DNA from: CAZLLV01 sp964560325
Lineage (GTDB): Bacteria; Acidobacteriota; Thermoanaerobaculia; Multivoradales; DATKCC01
Direction: 5' to 3'
Length of the DNA: 33,972 nucleotides
Assembly (NCBI GenBank): GCA_964560325.1
Contig: CAZLLV010000440.1
Coordinates: 1 to 33,972 of the forward strand
A model generated the notes under the pieces. That model ran no database searches, was not told the DNA's origin, and worked only from the letters and a program-made list of their open reading frames with translations. The position numbers and the translations under genes were made by a program. Positions 12,882 to 20,832 of this stretch are shown one piece after another; within the stretch, counting starts at the first letter, position 1; the number at the start of each line of letters is the position of its first letter.

Positions 12882-12911
12882 TTGACTCGAAAACTACTCC
12901 AGTAGTACTAT
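12882..12911 (+). promoter_or_regulatory. blaI promoter with embedded BlaI/CopY-type operator
   Basis: TTGACT (12882-12887), an 18-bp spacer and TACTAT (12906-12911) form a strong promoter. Between and overlapping the boxes is the perfect palindrome ACTACT-CC-AGTAGT (12893-12906), which has the T-A-C-x-N-N-x-G-T-A pattern of BlaI/MecI/CopY operators. Binding here would block RNA polymerase, giving autorepression of blaI and the peptidase gene. Confidence 0.75.
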
Positions 12912-12944
12912 CCGGGTCGTCGAAACCGAAGGGAGACCCGGACC

Positions 12945-13328
12945 ATGAGCGACAAACACCGACTCGGAGACCTCCAGATCGCCATCATGCGCGAGATCTG
13001 GCGGCGAGGCGAGGCGAGCGTGACGGACGTCCACGCCGCCCTCGAAGAGGAGCGCGGCCTCGCCCCGACCACCATCGCCACCATGCTCAAGAAGATGGAG
13101 GCGAAGGGGGTCGTAACCCACCGTGCCGAGGGCCGTAGATTCCTCTACCGGCCCACGGTCAGCGAAGCCGACGTCCGCCGGACCATGGTGGGCGACCTGA
13201 CCGACCGACTGTTCCGCGGCGAGGTGACCGCGCTCGTGAGCCACCTCCTCGCCGAGCACGAGATCGACCCGGAAGAGCTACGACAGCTTCAAGACCTCCT
13301 CGCGGAGAATCGAGAGGGAGAGAACTGA
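12945..13328 (+). CDS. BlaI/MecI/CopY-family transcriptional repressor
   Basis: A 127-residue protein. Residues 1-75 are the winged helix of the BlaI family (LGDLQIAIMREIWRRGEASV, then LAPTTIATMLKKMEAKGVV as the recognition part and RRFLYRPTVS as the wing). The C-terminus (LFRGEVTALVSHLLAEHEID) is the dimerisation region where BlaR1-type peptidases cut. GGGAG at 12931-12935 precedes the ATG. It is two bases upstream of an M56 peptidase gene, the standard sensor-repressor pairing, and a matching operator lies in its promoter. No beta-lactamase is adjacent, so the regulated genes are unknown. Confidence 0.92.
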   Translation: MSDKHRLGDLQIAIMREIWRRGEASVTDVHAALEEERGLAPTTIATMLKKMEAKGVVTHRAEGRRFLYRPTVSEADVRRTMVGDLTDRLFRGEVTALVSHLLAEHEIDPEELRQLQDLLAENREGEN

Positions 13329-13330
13329 CC

Positions 13331-15277
13331 ATGACGAACTGGATCGCCCTTCCGCACGGCCTGCTCGCCTGGGCCGCCACCTATCTCCTCCACTCCACCC
13401 TTCTCCTGGGGGCCGCGTGGGCGGTCTCCCGCGCCCTCGCGGGCCGCAGCCTCCGCCTCGAAGAGCGGCTCTGGAAGGCGGCCCTGGTCGGCGCGATCGT
13501 GACGGCCACGATCCAGACCGGCGTCGCGAGCCTCCCGGCTGTGCCGGCGGCCGCGCCCGCGCTCGGTTCGGCCGATGCGGCTCCGGCGGTGGCGCCCGCG
13601 CCCGCCGGCATCCACGGACCGGCCGCCGCATCGGCCGTCTCCGAGCCGATCGCGCGTAGCGTCACGGGGGCGGCGGCCACGCCCGATCCGCGGCTCTCCC
13701 GGCTTGCCGCCCTGCTGCCCGGCTGGCAGAGATCGGCCCTCGGCGCCTGGGCGTTCGGGGCGCTCCTGCTCGTCTCGAGCCTCGCCGTACGCTGGGCTCG
13801 CCTCCGCGTGCGCCTGCGCCGCCGGTGCGACGTCGAGGCCGGCGCGCCGCGGCGCCTCCTCGACCGCCTGCTCGAGACCACCGCCAGCCGCCGGCGCGTC
13901 CGCCTGACCGGCAGCTCGGCGCTCCCGGTGCCGGTCGCCCTGGGCGTCGGCGAGCAGGAGATCTGCCTGCCGCGCCGGGCGCTACGGGAGCTCGACGACC
14001 GGCGCCAGGAGGGGCTCCTCGCCCACGAGCTCGCTCACCTCGAGCGCCGCGACCCGGCCTGGCTGCTCCTCGCGCTCGGCATCGAGAGCGTCCTCTTCTT
14101 CCAGCCCCTGAACCGCCTGGCGCGGCGACGGCTGGAGGAGATCGCCGAGCTCCAGTGCGACGCCTGGGCGGTGCGCGCGACCGGCGACAGGGTCGGCCTC
14201 GCCCGCTGCCTGACCGACGTCGCCGGCTGGCTGCTCGAAGACCGGCGCACGCTCACCTCCGCGAGCGCCCCGGGCGCCGCCGCCATGGCACGCAGCCGGG
14301 GTCAGCTCGGCGTGCGGGTACGGCGGATCCTGGCGCACGGACCGGGCGACGATCTCGCCGCCGGACGGCGCTGGCTGCCGACGGTCGCCGCCGCCGCCCT
14401 CCTCGCCGTGGCGCTCGTCGTGCCGGGCCTCGCGCCGTCGAGCCTGGCGGCTCCGGCGGCCGAGCCGCAGGTCGCGCCGGGAGCCGAGGGCGTTCCGGCC
14501 TCGGACGAGGAGCGGGAAGCGCAGCTCCGGTCGCACCACGCCGCCGACTCCGGTCTCCACGACCCGGCCGAACGGCACGGAGACCACGACGAGGACCACG
14601 GAGACCGGGACCACGAGGACTGGGACCACGACTGGGACTTCGACCACGACTTCAGGCCCGAGATCGACTCCGAAGAGATCGCCCACGCCATGGCGCAGGC
14701 GGTGGCGGCGGCCCGCGCCGGCATGCTCGACGACGAGGAGCTCGCCGACCTGGAGGTCGAGATCGGACTCGCCGTCGCGGAGGCGATGAAGGCCCTCGAC
14801 TCGATGCCCGAGATCATGGCGGCGCAGCGCGAGGCGCTCGCCGAGGTGGAGCGGGAGCTGCCGGAGATCCTCGCCGCGGCCGAGCGCGAGATGGCCGCCG
14901 AAGGCCGCGAGCTGTCGCCGGAGGAGCGGGAGCGCATGCAGGTCGAGATCGAGCGCGAGCTCGCCGAGGCGCACGAGGAGATGGAGCGCGCCCTGGAGGA
15001 GCTGGAGCACATCGGTCCCGAGCTCGAGGAGCTGCGCTCGATGCAGCACGAGATCGGCGCCGAGGTGCGCGAAGAGATGCGCCGGGCGCGCGACGAAGCG
15101 CGCGACGAGCACCGGGAGGCCCTGCGCGAGGCCGAGCGCGATCTCGCCGAGGCACAGCGCGAGATCGAGGAGGCGCGCCGGGAGCTCGACCGGGAGCGGG
15201 CGGAGCTGGAGCGCGAGCGCCAGGAGCTCGAACGGGAACGCGCCGAGGAGCTCTCCGAGGAGCCGCCCGGCGCCTGA
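13331..15277 (+). CDS. M56-family (BlaR1-like) membrane metallopeptidase with His/Asp-rich and coiled-coil tail
   Basis: A 648-residue membrane protein. Hydrophobic segments near 10-33, 50-73 and 135-158 precede the zinc-peptidase motif HELAH at 232-236, with a downstream EEIAELQCDAWAV helix supplying the third ligand. Another membrane segment lies at about 345-370. BlaR1 normally ends in a penicillin-binding sensor; none is present. Instead residues about 399-444 are packed with His and Asp (HGDHDEDHGDRDHEDWDHDW) and about 450-640 form a long Glu/Arg/Ala coiled coil. With BlaI just upstream it probably senses an extracytoplasmic signal and cuts BlaI. A metal or envelope-stress signal is an inference from the tail, not shown. 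Confidence 0.85.
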   Translation: MTNWIALPHGLLAWAATYLLHSTLLLGAAWAVSRALAGRSLRLEERLWKAALVGAIVTATIQTGVASLPAVPAAAPALGSADAAPAVAPAPAGIHGPAAASAVSEPIARSVTGAAATPDPRLSRLAALLPGWQRSALGAWAFGALLLVSSLAVRWARLRVRLRRRCDVEAGAPRRLLDRLLETTASRRRVRLTGSSALPVPVALGVGEQEICLPRRALRELDDRRQEGLLAHELAHLERRDPAWLLLALGIESVLFFQPLNRLARRRLEEIAELQCDAWAVRATGDRVGLARCLTDVAGWLLEDRRTLTSASAPGAAAMARSRGQLGVRVRRILAHGPGDDLAAGRRWLPTVAAAALLAVALVVPGLAPSSLAAPAAEPQVAPGAEGVPASDEEREAQLRSHHAADSGLHDPAERHGDHDEDHGDRDHEDWDHDWDFDHDFRPEIDSEEIAHAMAQAVAAARAGMLDDEELADLEVEIGLAVAEAMKALDSMPEIMAAQREALAEVERELPEILAAAEREMAAEGRELSPEERERMQVEIERELAEAHEEMERALEELEHIGPELEELRSMQHEIGAEVREEMRRARDEARDEHREALREAERDLAEAQREIEEARRELDRERAELERERQELERERAEELSEEPPGA

Positions 15278-15287
15278 TCCCGTCCTT

Positions 15288-15313
15288 GCCGGCTATCGGG
15301 GCCGGCTACCGGG
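15288..15313. repeat. 13-bp tandem duplication
   Basis: GCCGGCTATCGGG (15288-15300) is followed directly by GCCGGCTACCGGG (15301-15313), one mismatch, then a partial third copy GCCGGG. It spans the gap between the convergent peptidase and lipoprotein genes and supplies the lipoprotein's last codons. Confidence 0.6.
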
Positions 15314-15956
15314 GCCGGGCGTTCTTCACCATGTCGAAGAACGCCTCGCGCTCCGGCTCGATCGTCTCCGCCGGGCCGGTCACCTTGAAGAACCAGGGGC
15401 CGCCCGGCCCCTCCACCACGGCACCCAGGAGCATCTGCCCCGGCTGGGGCGCCTGGGTGCCGCCCTGCATGCTCATCGGCGACGGAGTGACCGTGCCGCG
15501 CGCGGTGACCGTGTGGACGGTCAGCCCGTCCGTCTCGATCGTCTCGCGCTCCGGCTCGGTCCCCGCCTCGGGCTCCACCTGGTTCAGCCAGCGCTGGATG
15601 TTGGCTTCGGTGCCGCCTCCGCCGCCGGGGCCGAAGTAGAAGACCGCCAGCTCGCCGGCACCGGCCGCGCCGGGGATCGCCGCCTGGGCCAGGCGCATCG
15701 CGTTGGCGGGCGGCTGCTCCTCCCACCCCTCGGGCAGCTCGAACGCGAGCTGCCCGGCGGTGGCCGGGGCGGGTGCCGGCCCGGCCGGCCGCGGCGCGGA
15801 TTGGGCAGCCGGCGCCGGCTGCTGCGTCGACGTGACCGGCTTGATCACCTCGCGGTCCTCTTCCGGTTCGTCGTAGCCGCAGCCGGCGGCGGTGAGCGCC
15901 GCCACGAGCGGCAGCGTCAGGAGGAGGGCGAACGGTCGGGGGGTCTTCAGAGTCAT
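15306..15956 (-). CDS. Lipoprotein of unknown function
   Basis: A 216-residue protein with a lipoprotein signal: LTAAGC places the lipidated Cys at residue 26, followed by acidic residues and a Pro/Ala-rich linker to about 65. The folded part has FELPEGWEEQPPANAMRLAQ and later AVFYFGPGGGGGTEANIQRW, a pattern seen in uncharacterised lipoproteins of Acidobacteriota and Planctomycetota in which a Gly-rich loop precedes an N-x-x-RW motif. No enzymatic role can be assigned. It is convergent with the M56 gene and divergent from the diacylglycerol-kinase-family gene. Confidence 0.75.
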   Translation of the reverse strand: MTLKTPRPFALLLTLPLVAALTAAGCGYDEPEEDREVIKPVTSTQQPAPAAQSAPRPAGPAPAPATAGQLAFELPEGWEEQPPANAMRLAQAAIPGAAGAGELAVFYFGPGGGGGTEANIQRWLNQVEPEAGTEPERETIETDGLTVHTVTARGTVTPSPMSMQGGTQAPQPGQMLLGAVVEGPGGPWFFKVTGPAETIEPEREAFFDMVKNARPR

Positions 15957-16036
15957 CGATGGCCTCGTGGGGTCGTTCGTGGGGGGGCGAGCGTATCAAC
16001 AAGTCGCGGGCACGGCGGTTGCAGCTCGGGCCGCCG

Positions 16037-16990
16037 ATGAAGACCTGCTTCGTCCTCAACCCGAACGCCGGCGGCGCCGGCGAAGTCCGGAAGGCGCTCG
16101 ACGAGGTGCTCGCCCTGCGCGACGACGTGGTGCTACGCGAGACCGAGGAGTCCGGCGACGCCGGGCGCATCGCGCGCCGGGCGATCGACGACGGGTTCGA
16201 CCGGCTGGTGGCGCTGGGTGGGGACGGCACGCTGAACGAGGTGCTCAACGGCATCGCACCCCGCTTCGACCGGATCGAGCTCGGCCTCGTGCCGCTCGGC
16301 ACCGGCAACGACCTCGCCCGCACCCTCGACCTCCGGCGGGACATGCCGGGCGAGCTGGGCGAGGCGATCGAGATGGCGATCGAAGGCGGCTCGCGGCCGC
16401 TCGACGTCGCGCTCGTGCGGCCCGGCCGCGAGGGCGACGACGCGATCGACGGGGAGCCGCACTACTTCCTGAACATGTCGGCCGGCGGCTTCAGCGGCGA
16501 GGTCGACGACAAGATGGAGGCGAAGGTCAAGGCGAGTTGGGGCCCGCTCTCGTACGTCCGCGGCGCCTTCGAGGCGCTCTCCGAGCTCGAGGCGTACCGG
16601 GCCCGCCTCCTGCTCGAGCCGGGCACCGAGGACGAGGAGCTGCTCCGGCTGGCGACGGTCAACGTGGTGGTCGCCAACGCCCGGTTCGTCGGCGGCGGCG
16701 TCCACGTGGCGCCGCAAGCGGAGCCGGACGACGGCCTGCTCGACCTGGTGGCGATCCGCGCCGCGCCGGTCGGCCGCCTGTCGCTGCTCGCGCCGAAGGT
16801 CCTGCTCGGCCAGCACCTGGAGGACGAGCTGATCCTCCATCGCCGGGTGAAGAGACTCGAGATCCGCTCGGAGCCGCCGATGCCGTTCAACGCCGACGGC
16901 GAGCGGATCGGCCGCACGCCGGTCGCCTACGAGGTGCTGCCGGGCGCGATCCGCTTCGTCTGCCCGCCACGGCCGCCGAAGCTCGGATAG
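16037..16990 (+). CDS. Diacylglycerol kinase-family lipid kinase (DagK/YegS/BmrU type)
   Basis: A 317-residue cytosolic lipid kinase. The catalytic motif GGDGTLNEVLNG begins at residue 61, and PLGTGNDLART at about 86-96 is the second nucleotide-binding signature. The C-terminal beta-sandwich has LNMSAGGFSGEV and FNADGERIG, as in DgkB/YegS. The family phosphorylates diacylglycerol or related lipids (or sphingosine) with ATP, recycling lipid for phospholipid synthesis; the exact lipid cannot be told from sequence. The ATG at 16037 (MKTCFVLNPNAGG) is the family's usual N-terminus, so upstream in-frame codons are ignored. It is convergent with ftsZ across a terminator-like hairpin. Confidence 0.88.
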   Translation: MKTCFVLNPNAGGAGEVRKALDEVLALRDDVVLRETEESGDAGRIARRAIDDGFDRLVALGGDGTLNEVLNGIAPRFDRIELGLVPLGTGNDLARTLDLRRDMPGELGEAIEMAIEGGSRPLDVALVRPGREGDDAIDGEPHYFLNMSAGGFSGEVDDKMEAKVKASWGPLSYVRGAFEALSELEAYRARLLLEPGTEDEELLRLATVNVVVANARFVGGGVHVAPQAEPDDGLLDLVAIRAAPVGRLSLLAPKVLLGQHLEDELILHRRVKRLEIRSEPPMPFNADGERIGRTPVAYEVLPGAIRFVCPPRPPKLG

Positions 16991-17013
16991 AAGAGCGCAG
17001 GAGAGAGAAAGGG

Positions 17014-17053
17014 GGCGCCGGGGGCAGGGAGTGGGACCGAGCTCCCCGGCGCC
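17014..17053. terminator. Bidirectional hairpin between dagK-like gene and ftsZ
   Basis: GGCGCCGGGG (17014-17023) and CCCCGGCGCC (17044-17053) are perfect 10-bp complements around a 20-base loop. On the minus strand the hairpin is followed by a pyrimidine-rich run (CCCTTTCTCTCTCC), which fits termination of the dcw transcript; no clear T-run follows on the plus strand. Confidence 0.6.
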
Positions 17054-17092
17054 GATGGGGGTAGGAGGAAGAGAAACTCCAGGGGAAACGCC

Positions 17093-18556
17093 TCAGTCCA
17101 TCTGCTTCCTCAGGACCGTCGGGATGTCGTAGTCGTCGACGTTCGACCAGTTCGGGCCGAAGCCGCCCGAGTCCTCGGTGTGCCGGTGCGCGAGGACCTT
17201 GCGGTAGAACGGCACCTCCGGCTCGGCCTCGGCGACCGCCCGCTCGGGCGCCGCCTCCGGGCGATCGGAGCCGCGCTCCGGTCCGCGCGCCGGCTCGGCG
17301 TCGAAGCCGCGGTCGAACCGACGCTCCACCTGCGGCTCGCGCAGCGCCGGCTCGGGGCGCAGGGGCTCCGTCCGGCTGCCGAAGAGCGGCGGATCGTCCG
17401 GCCGCTCCGGCTCGTCGAACCCCTCCGGCTCCTCGTGACCGCGCCGGTCGTCGTCGTCGAAGCCGCCCCGCTCCGGCTCCGGCGCCGTGTAGCGCTCGCG
17501 GCGGCGCACCAGCTCGGGGTGCGGCGCCGGCTTGGTGCCGAGCTCGTGCGGGTGGTGCGGGTGGTCGAAGCCGGTGGCGATGACGGTGACCTTCATCGCA
17601 TCCTCCAGCGTGTGGTCGATCACCATGCCGGAGATGATGTTGGCGTCCTCGTCGACCGCCTCGGCGATGATCTGCGCCGCCTCGGCGACCTCGTGCAGGG
17701 TGAGGTCCGAGCCGCCGGAGATGTTGATCAGCACGCCCTTGGCGCCCTGGATCGAGGTCTCCTCGAGGAGCGGCGACGAGATCGCCCGCTGGGCCGCCTC
17801 GAGAGCGCGGTTCTCGCCCTTGGCGACGCCGGTGCCCATCAACGCCATGCCCATGCCGGTCATGATCGTCTTGACGTCCGCGAAGTCGACGTTCACCTCG
17901 CCCGGCACGGTGATCAGGTCGCTGATGCCCTGGACCGCCTGGCGCAGCACGTCGTCGGCGATGCGGAACGCCTCGGAGAGCGGCGTGCCGCGCTCCACGA
18001 AGTTGAGCAGCCGCTCGTTCGGGATCGTGATCAGCGTGTCGACCGCGGCGCGCAGCTCCTCGACCGCGCGGTCGGCGATCGCCAGCCGGCGGCGGCCCTC
18101 GAAGCCGAACGGCTTGGTGACCACCGCCACGGTCAGGGCGCCGATCTCCGAGGCGAGCGACGCCAGGATCGGCGCCGCGCCGCTGCCGGTGCCGCCGCCC
18201 AGGCCGGCGGTGATGAACACCATGTCGGCCCCTTCGAGCGATTCGAGCACCGCCTCAGTGTCCTCGAGCGCCGACTTGCGCCCCACGTCCGGATCGGCGC
18301 CGGCCCCGAGCCCGCGGGTCAGCGCCTTGCCGAGCTGGAGCTTGAGCGGAGCCCGGCACTTGCGCAGGGCCTGGAGGTCGGTGTTGACCGCCATGAACTC
18401 GATGCCCTTGAGCTCGGCGTCGATCATGCGGTTGACGGCGTTGCCGCCGCCCCCGCCCACCCCCAGCACTTTGATGTTGGCCGCGGGAGCTTCGACGTCG
18501 TCACTCAGCGTGATCGGCGCCCTCCGCGCGGTCTCTTGATCGTCGAAAAGGATCAT
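17093..18556 (-). CDS. ftsZ: Cell division protein FtsZ
   Basis: A 487-residue tubulin homologue that polymerises with GTP into the Z-ring. The tubulin signature GGGTGSG is at 120-126, the N-terminal nucleotide loop GVGGGGGNAVNRM at 32-44, and the T7-region NVDFADVKTIM is intact. After the core (to about 340) comes an unusually long linker rich in Pro, Glu, Asp and Arg, about 130 residues. The C-terminal peptide YDIPTVLRKQMD is conserved and is where FtsA binds. It is the last gene of the dcw run. The start ATG at 18556 has a G-rich site in a small hairpin loop just upstream. Confidence 0.98.
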   Translation of the reverse strand: MILFDDQETARRAPITLSDDVEAPAANIKVLGVGGGGGNAVNRMIDAELKGIEFMAVNTDLQALRKCRAPLKLQLGKALTRGLGAGADPDVGRKSALEDTEAVLESLEGADMVFITAGLGGGTGSGAAPILASLASEIGALTVAVVTKPFGFEGRRRLAIADRAVEELRAAVDTLITIPNERLLNFVERGTPLSEAFRIADDVLRQAVQGISDLITVPGEVNVDFADVKTIMTGMGMALMGTGVAKGENRALEAAQRAISSPLLEETSIQGAKGVLINISGGSDLTLHEVAEAAQIIAEAVDEDANIISGMVIDHTLEDAMKVTVIATGFDHPHHPHELGTKPAPHPELVRRRERYTAPEPERGGFDDDDRRGHEEPEGFDEPERPDDPPLFGSRTEPLRPEPALREPQVERRFDRGFDAEPARGPERGSDRPEAAPERAVAEAEPEVPFYRKVLAHRHTEDSGGFGPNWSNVDDYDIPTVLRKQMD

Positions 18557-18558
18557 GG

Positions 18559-18573
18559 CCTACCCCCCGTAGG
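18559..18573 (-). promoter_or_regulatory. Hairpin presenting the ftsZ ribosome-binding site
   Basis: On the minus strand CCTAC-GGGGG-GTAGG is a 5-bp stem with the G-rich Shine-Dalgarno-like sequence in its loop, ending two or three bases before the ATG. It might modulate ftsZ translation. The short stem could also be chance. Confidence 0.35.
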
Positions 18574-18632
18574 TCGTGTGAAAACGTCGCCCGAGAGCAT
18601 CCCGAGCGTTTTGTCGCGTGTCTCGCATCGGT

Positions 18633-19871
18633 TCAGAGAAGATCGGAGAACATCCCCCGAAGGTTTCCGACCGCGTTCTTGAGGCTCCAGCCGCCGCGGC
18701 GCTTGGCCCGGCCGCGGCGCTCTTCGGTCGCCATGCCGTAGATCAGCATGCCCGAGGCGGTCGCCCAGGACGGCGAGCTGATCACGTCGACCAGCCCGGT
18801 CAGCCCCGCGGGCAGCCCGTAGCGCACCGACGAGTCGAAGATCTGCTCCGCCATCTCGAGCAGCCCGTCGAGCTGCGAGCCGCCGCCGGTCAGGACCACG
18901 CCGCCGCGGAGCGACTCGTCCCAACCGTGCTTGGCGAGGTCGGCGCGCATCAGCTCGAACAGTTCCTCGGCGCGCGGCTGGAGGATCTCGGCGATCTCCC
19001 GGCGCGGCACCACCCGCGGCGCGCCGCCGGCGACCGTCGGCACCGCGACCCCTTCGTCGCCGGTGACCAGCCCACCGAGGCAGCAGCCGCGCTTGACCTT
19101 GATCCGCTCCGCCTCGGCGAACGGCGTGCGCAGCACCATCGCGAGGTCGTTGGTGAAGTGCCCGGCCCCGACCGGCAGCACCGCGCTGTGCTGGATCACG
19201 CCCTCCATCAGGACCGAGTACTCGGTCGTGCCGGAGCCGATGTCGACCAGCAGCACGCCGAGCTCCCGCTCGTCCGGCGTCAGCACCGCCTCGCCGGTGG
19301 CGAGCGGCTCGAAGACCAGCTCGACCACCTCGATGCCGGCGCGGTTGACGCAGGTCAGGAGCGTCTTGGTGCGCGTGATGTTGCCGGTCACGAGGTGGAG
19401 CGTGACCTCCAGGCGGCTGCCGAGCATGCCGAGCGGGTCCTGGATGCCGCCCTGCTCGTCGACCAGGAACTCCTGCGGGATGGCGTGCAGGATCTCACGG
19501 TCCGACGGCAGCGCCGCCGACTGCGCCGCCTCGAGCACCCGGTCGATGTCCTGGCGGGTGATCTCGCGGTCCTTGCGCGACACGCTCACCATGCCGCGCG
19601 AGTTGACGTTGCGGATGTCGGAGCCGGCGATGCCGACCCAGGCCCGCGCCACCTCGACCCCGGCCATCACCTCGGCCTCTTCGGTCGCCTGGCGCAGCGC
19701 CTCCACCGTCGCCTCCACGTTGACGATGTTGCCGCGGCGGGTGCCCCGGTTCGGCGCCAGCCCGCGGCCCACGACCTCCATCGAGCCGGAGTCGTCCCGC
19801 TGCCCGATCAGGACGCCGACCTTGGAGGAGCCGATATCGACGGCGACGTAGTAATCATCCGGTCTGGCCAT
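18633..19871 (-). CDS. ftsA: Cell division protein FtsA
   Basis: A 412-residue actin-like protein that tethers FtsZ to the membrane. The ATP-binding phosphate loops are VAVDIGSSKVGVLIG near residues 9-23 and LLVDIGSGTTEYSVL around 210; the adenosine motif VVLTGGGSQLDGL lies near 338. A 1C domain (VEVARAWVGIAGSDI) sits between. The C-terminus NAVGNLRGMFSDLL is an amphipathic helix that serves as the membrane-targeting sequence. It starts with ATG at 19871, overlapping the end of ftsQ by 17 bases; the gap to ftsZ is 76 bases. Confidence 0.97.
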   Translation of the reverse strand: MARPDDYYVAVDIGSSKVGVLIGQRDDSGSMEVVGRGLAPNRGTRRGNIVNVEATVEALRQATEEAEVMAGVEVARAWVGIAGSDIRNVNSRGMVSVSRKDREITRQDIDRVLEAAQSAALPSDREILHAIPQEFLVDEQGGIQDPLGMLGSRLEVTLHLVTGNITRTKTLLTCVNRAGIEVVELVFEPLATGEAVLTPDERELGVLLVDIGSGTTEYSVLMEGVIQHSAVLPVGAGHFTNDLAMVLRTPFAEAERIKVKRGCCLGGLVTGDEGVAVPTVAGGAPRVVPRREIAEILQPRAEELFELMRADLAKHGWDESLRGGVVLTGGGSQLDGLLEMAEQIFDSSVRYGLPAGLTGLVDVISSPSWATASGMLIYGMATEERRGRAKRRGGWSLKNAVGNLRGMFSDLL

Positions 19872-20832
19872 GAAGCTCACCTCTCCCGTCGTCCGCTCCG
19901 GCCCCGGTCTCTCCGGGGTCCGGCCGCACGACCATGCGATGTTCGAAACGAAGATCGATCCGCGAGGGGTTCGGGACGCGCGCCAGCAGCTCGGGCAGCC
20001 GCCGCTGGAAAGCCCGCGCCCGCGCCTCGACCGTCCCCGCCTCCACCAGCAGGGGGAACGGCAGCTCGCGCGATCGAAGCACCAGGTCCTCTTCTCCCAA
20101 GATCTCGATGTCGGTGAGGCCGGCGCCCCACCCGGCGTCGACGCGCGCCAGCCCCTGGGCGGCGTCGAGCGCGCCACGCAGCCGGCGCTCCCGCTCGAGC
20201 GACGCGCCGGCCCCGGCGGCCTCGGCCGGGCCGGGCGCGTTCTCGCGCAGCCGCAGGTAGCCGTCCGCCGCGCCGCCGGTGCCCGGAGGCGCCTCGGCGT
20301 CGTCGACCGGAGCGATCAGCCGCCCTTCCCGGTCGACCCAGAAGCTCTCGTCGGCCGCTTCGAGCACCGCCACCGGCCGCCGCTCGACCACCTCGACCTG
20401 CATCCGGTCGGGCAGGCTCTTCGACACCTCGACGCCGCGGATCCAGGGGTGGTCGGCGAGGCTGCGCTCGACGCTGCGCATCGACATCCAGACCAGGTTG
20501 CGCCCGACCAGGTGGCCGAGCCGCGCCTCCACCCACTCCTGGTTCACCCGGTCGGTGGTCTCGACGTCGAGGCGTGCGAGATCGAAGCGGGGCGAGGTCG
20601 CCGACCACCAGAGCGAGCCCGCCGGCACGCCGACCAGCACGACCGCGGTCGCGAAGTGCCGGGCGAGCTCGCGCCAGCGGCTCTTGCGCCGCACCGGCAG
20701 ACCGGAGCGGCGGCGGAACGGCAGCACGCGGCCGTCCGGGCCCGGCGGGTCGTCCGGGCGCACACTCTTCCACGGCACCGCCGGCGCCTCGGGCGTCTCG
20801 TGGAGGCGGCTGAAGTCGCGCGGCACTCTCAC
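19855..20832 (-). CDS. ftsQ: Cell division protein FtsQ/DivIB family
   Basis: A 325-residue single-pass membrane protein of the divisome. The cytoplasmic N-terminus of about 58 residues is Arg/Pro-rich, a membrane segment spans about 59-78, and a POTRA domain follows (FDLARLDVETTDRVNQEWVE at 83-102 through to the strand RMQVEVVERRPVAVLEA), then the FtsQ beta domain. FtsQ links FtsL/FtsB-type regulators to the septal synthase. The GTG start at 20832 overlaps the murC stop (GTGA). The C-terminal tail is acidic and Gly-rich. It is recognisable mainly by POTRA pattern and position. Confidence 0.92.
   Translation of the reverse strand: MRVPRDFSRLHETPEAPAVPWKSVRPDDPPGPDGRVLPFRRRSGLPVRRKSRWRELARHFATAVVLVGVPAGSLWWSATSPRFDLARLDVETTDRVNQEWVEARLGHLVGRNLVWMSMRSVERSLADHPWIRGVEVSKSLPDRMQVEVVERRPVAVLEAADESFWVDREGRLIAPVDDAEAPPGTGGAADGYLRLRENAPGPAEAAGAGASLERERRLRGALDAAQGLARVDAGWGAGLTDIEILGEEDLVLRSRELPFPLLVEAGTVEARARAFQRRLPELLARVPNPSRIDLRFEHRMVVRPDPGETGAGADDGRGELHGQTG

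Noticed and set aside
14581..14650. Repetitive GACCACGA-type sequence that could look like a tandem or CRISPR-like repeat
   Set aside because: It is the codon-level result of the His/Asp-rich protein segment; units are irregular and there are no spacers.
13825..15639. 604-codon plus-strand frame overlapping the M56 gene
   Set aside because: Arg/Gly-rich shifted-frame translation; the M56 frame has HELAH, membrane segments and is coupled to blaI.
14302..16344. 680-codon minus-strand frame across M56, lipoprotein and lipid kinase genes
   Set aside because: Ser/Arg repeats reflect the antisense of the Glu-rich coiled coil; it crosses three well-supported genes.
17180..18682. 500-codon plus-strand frame opposite ftsZ
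   Set aside because: Antisense shadow with no domain; ftsZ has all signatures in the other strand.
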